64,000 bases of DNA, taken from the NCBI RefSeq assembly GCF_030380735.1, contig NZ_JAUDRZ010000030.1, forward strand, positions 642,045 to 706,044. The letters run 5' to 3'. Below the pieces are notes generated by a model, which was not told where the DNA came from, searched no databases, and saw only the letters and a program-made list of their open reading frames with translations. This DNA comes from Rhizobium sp. S152 (GTDB lineage: Bacteria > Pseudomonadota > Alphaproteobacteria > Rhizobiales > Rhizobiaceae). The position numbers were made by a program, and so were the translations under genes. Shown here one piece after another: positions 61,510 through 64,000 of the stretch (position 1 is the stretch's first letter; each line of letters begins with the position of its first letter).

Positions 61510-62706
61510 ATGTTCAAGCGCGTGATCAGGATTTGCGCCTGCCTTCTGCCTCTGGCCTCCGGCGCGCTCGCCGCCGGAGGCGATCAGGCGCCTGCTTTCG
61601 TGACCAAGGCCGCACAAGCCTATATGATCGAAGCTTCGACCGGAACGGTCCTGCTCGCCAAGAACGAAAACCAGACCTTCTCGCCGGCATCGCTTGCCAA
61701 GTTGATGACGATGGAGCTCGTTTTCGGCGCCGTCACCAACAAGCAGATCACCCTCGATACGCAATATCCGGTCTCCGAGAACGCGTGGCGGACCGGTGGC
61801 GCGCCGTCGCGCACGGCAACGATGTTCGCGGCGCTGAAGTCGAATGTGCGCGTCGAGGACCTCATCAAGGGCATCGCGATCCAGGGCGCCAACGACAGCT
61901 GCATCATACTGGCCGAAGGGATGAGCGGCGGCGAGCTCGGTTTTGCCGATGCCATGACGCGGCGGGCAAAGACGCTCGGCATGCAGCGCTCGATCTTCGG
62001 CAACTCCACCGGCCTGCCTGACGGCAAGAGCAAGACGACCGCCTTCGATATGGTCACGCTCGCAGCAGAGCTGCAGAGCGCCTATCCGGAGCTTTATGCC
62101 TATTTCGCAATGCCGGATTTCGAATGGAACAAGATCTTCCAGCGAAACCGCAATCCGCTGCTTGGCCTCGGTCTTGGCGTCGATGGCCTGGCGACGGGCT
62201 TTGCCGAAGGCGAGGGCTATTCGATCGTCGCTTCCGCCCAGAACAACGGCCGGCGGCTGTTTCTGGCGCTCGGCGGCATTGCGTCGGACAAGGAACGCAC
62301 GGAAGAGGCGCGACGCGTTCTCGAATGGGGCCTGACATCATTCGAGAGCCGGCAGCTATTCGCGGATAATGAGGTCATCGGTTCCGCGAGCGTCTATGGC
62401 GGTACATCGCGCAGCGTCGATCTGGTCGCCAAGGTGCCGCTCAGCGTCTATATCCCGACCAGCAATCCGGAACGCCTGTCAGCGCGCATCATCTACCGGT
62501 GGCCGCTGGCGGCACCCGTCGAAGCGGGCCGAGAGGTGGGGACGTTGCGGGTCATGGCTGGAGCCAGGCTCCTTCGCGAGGTTCCGCTCTATACCAAGGA
62601 GAGCGTTGGCGTCGGCTCGCTGAGCAGCCGAGCCATCGATGCCGTGATGGAACTTGGTGAAACGCTGCTATTTTCATGGCTATGGGATAAGCCAGAGGCC
62701 ACGTAA
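61510..62706 (+). CDS. dacC: D-alanyl-D-alanine carboxypeptidase homologue with altered motifs
   Basis: 398 residues from the ATG at 61510 (GGGGTC upstream). Signal peptide LLPLASGALAA, then the serine-peptidase S11 domain. SxxK is intact (SLAK, near 57), but the SxN position reads GAN and the KTG motif reads ATG (VDGLATGFAEGEGY). A C-terminal PBP5-type beta domain follows. Activity may be reduced or specialised. Context with rlpA points to peptidoglycan remodelling. Confidence 0.88.
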   Translation: MFKRVIRICACLLPLASGALAAGGDQAPAFVTKAAQAYMIEASTGTVLLAKNENQTFSPASLAKLMTMELVFGAVTNKQITLDTQYPVSENAWRTGGAPSRTATMFAALKSNVRVEDLIKGIAIQGANDSCIILAEGMSGGELGFADAMTRRAKTLGMQRSIFGNSTGLPDGKSKTTAFDMVTLAAELQSAYPELYAYFAMPDFEWNKIFQRNRNPLLGLGLGVDGLATGFAEGEGYSIVASAQNNGRRLFLALGGIASDKERTEEARRVLEWGLTSFESRQLFADNEVIGSASVYGGTSRSVDLVAKVPLSVYIPTSNPERLSARIIYRWPLAAPVEAGREVGTLRVMAGARLLREVPLYTKESVGVGSLSSRAIDAVMELGETLLFSWLWDKPEAT

Positions 62707-62833
62707 GCATCGCATTTGCGATCACCGTGAGTATCCGCACGCCTAGACCCCTTGAAGGTTTCACTCTGGAGCGTCTTCGGCTAGAGCTAGGATAGGGACG
62801 CGGGCGCGCGCGTCGAAATGCAGGAAAGTATCA

Positions 62834-63517
62834 TTGCCGGGAGCTGCTGGATTATTCGTTACGTTCGAGGGCGGAGAAGGTGCGGGAAAGTCCACGCAGA
62901 TCCGCCATCTCGCCGAATCGCTCCGGGCGCGTGGGCATGACGTGCTTCTGACGCGCGAACCTGGCGGATCGAAAGGAGCAGAGGCCGTGCGCCATGTGCT
63001 GCTATCCGGCGCCGCCGAAGCCTTCGGCACGCGCATGGAGGCGATCCTGTTCGCCGCGGCCCGCAACGACCACGTCGAGGAACTCATTCGCCCGGCGATA
63101 TCAGCGGGTATGATCGTGCTCTGCGACCGCTTCATCGACTCCTCGCGCGTCTATCAGGGCGTGACCGGCAATTTGGAACCCGAATTCATCGAGACCCTGC
63201 AGCGCGTTGCCATCAACGGCATCGTGCCCGATTGCACCTTGATCCTCGATCTTCCTGCCCGGACGGGCCTGGAGCGCGCAAGACGCCGCGGCGCGGCCGG
63301 TGATGTCGCGCCAGATCGCTTCGAGAAGGAGGAGATGGAGACGCATGAAAAGCGCCGCGAAGCTTTTCTCGACATCGCCTCCCGCGAACCGGAGCGCTGC
63401 CATGTCATCGATGCGACGCAGCCGGAAGAGCAGATCGCGGCTCTCGTCCGCGAGCATGTTGATCGCCTGCTCGAGCCGAAGGTTACAAACAGTCTGGCGG
63501 AGGTGAGCGATGAGTGA
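62834..63517 (+). CDS. tmk: Thymidylate kinase
   Basis: Phosphorylates dTMP to dTDP. 227 residues. P-loop FEGGEGAGKSTQIRHLAE, the DRY-type motif CDRFIDSSRVYQG, and LID region RARRRGAAGDVAPDRFEKEE. Starts at a TTG (62834) with AGGAAAG upstream; no ATG fits. Overlaps holB by eight bases, the usual tmk-holB operon. Confidence 0.96.
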   Translation: MPGAAGLFVTFEGGEGAGKSTQIRHLAESLRARGHDVLLTREPGGSKGAEAVRHVLLSGAAEAFGTRMEAILFAAARNDHVEELIRPAISAGMIVLCDRFIDSSRVYQGVTGNLEPEFIETLQRVAINGIVPDCTLILDLPARTGLERARRRGAAGDVAPDRFEKEEMETHEKRREAFLDIASREPERCHVIDATQPEEQIAALVREHVDRLLEPKVTNSLAEVSDE

Positions 63518-64000
63518 CGAACGCCCGGGCCTCCTCGACGGTGCCATCTGGCCCGCAGACAACACCAAGCTTTTCGGCCACGAGGAGGCGGAAGCCTTCC
63601 TGGCGCAGTGCTACCGCTCCGGCAAGAACCACCACGCGATCCTGATCGAGGGGCCACAGGGCATCGGCAAGGCGACGCTGGCCTTCCGCTTCGTCAATCA
63701 TGTGCTTTCACACCCCGATCCGCTGACGGCGCCTGAGCGCATGGCAGACCCCGATCCGTCCTCGGCGGTTAGCCGCCAGATTTCATCCGGCGCGTCGCAC
63801 AACGTCCTGCACCTCGCCCGCCCGGTCGACGAAAAGACCGGCAAGGTGAAATCCGCAATCACGGTGGAGGAGGCGAGACGGGCAGGCCGCTTCTTCTCGC
63901 AGACATCGGGCACCGGAAATTGGCGCATCGTCATCATCGATCCGGCCGACGACATGAACCGCAACGCCGCCAACGCCATCCTGAAGATCCTGGAGGAGCC
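63510..64000 (+). CDS. holB: DNA polymerase III delta' subunit, 3' end outside window
   Basis: Clamp-loader subunit. Opens MSDERPGLLDGAIWPADNT; the degenerate P-loop EGPQGIGKATLAF and the DDMNRNAANAILKILEE block are diagnostic of delta'. About 163 codons are present before the window ends. The ATG lies within the last codons of tmk, so translation is coupled. Confidence 0.93.
   Translation, partial: MSDERPGLLDGAIWPADNTKLFGHEEAEAFLAQCYRSGKNHHAILIEGPQGIGKATLAFRFVNHVLSHPDPLTAPERMADPDPSSAVSRQISSGASHNVLHLARPVDEKTGKVKSAITVEEARRAGRFFSQTSGTGNWRIVIIDPADDMNRNAANAILKILEE

Overview
The window is a high-GC chromosomal segment from an alphaproteobacterium, most likely Rhizobiaceae (Rhizobium/Agrobacterium group). 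The basis is gene order and protein character. Markers are pdhA-pdhB-pdhC-lpdA-lipA with a lipoyl domain fused to E1-beta, dusB-ntrB-ntrC-ntrY-ntrX-hfq-hflX, cysG-DUF2849-cysI-DUF934, and a fused ispDF. No species can be fixed from the sequence alone.

Left chromosomal part (1-36.9 kb). A truncated VOC-family gene overlaps kdsA, followed by eno with a clear terminator, then an ftsB-like divisome gene. Next comes the pyruvate dehydrogenase cluster, which also holds a GDSL hydrolase, an acetyltransferase, two small GlsB/YeaQ-type membrane proteins and the lipoate synthase that supplies the E2 cofactor. A ParD/ParE pair, two tandem P-loop kinase-like paralogues, ratA, and divergent pncC/ispDF follow. 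The nitrogen-regulation block (dusB to hflX) is compact. It is followed by a minus-strand FAD monooxygenase, mazG and a deaminase, then the siroheme/sulfite-reduction operon, a UbiH-type hydroxylase, an AEC transporter, ccdA and small envelope proteins.

Integrated element (36,915-58,286, about 21.4 kb). It sits in the 3' end of a tRNA-Ser(TGA) gene. A 15-bp exact repeat of the tRNA 3' end flanks it, and a P4-type tyrosine integrase lies at the left end. A TAGGGTAAA-centred repeat pair occurs just inside both ends and looks like integrase arm sites. From the right end leftward on the minus strand it carries an AlpA-like HTH, an unknown protein, a second HTH, a large DUF3987-type primase-helicase candidate, an origin-like inverted repeat with a DnaA-like box, a zinc-motif phage protein and a small protein that might be a TerS analogue. 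A serine recombinase, a second excisionase-like HTH and repeat-rich control regions follow. Then comes a block of virion/ejection-like proteins (44.5-50.6 kb) with no recognisable capsid, portal, large terminase, tail or lysis genes. The left third is cargo: a KAP P-loop NTPase behind a lipoprotein, a three-gene small-protein operon under a perfect alphaproteobacterial LexA box (GTTC-N7-GTTC), a two-TM coiled-coil protein resembling DUF6161, and a translationally coupled soluble/four-TM pair. My reading is a phage satellite or decayed prophage carrying candidate anti-phage or stress modules. The anti-phage role is inference.

Right chromosomal part (58.3-64 kb). The tRNA-Ser is followed by a GMC-type oxidoreductase, rlpA (with two TTAACCAT CtrA-like half sites upstream), a D-Ala-D-Ala carboxypeptidase homologue with altered SxN and KTG motifs, tmk, and the 5' part of holB running off the window.
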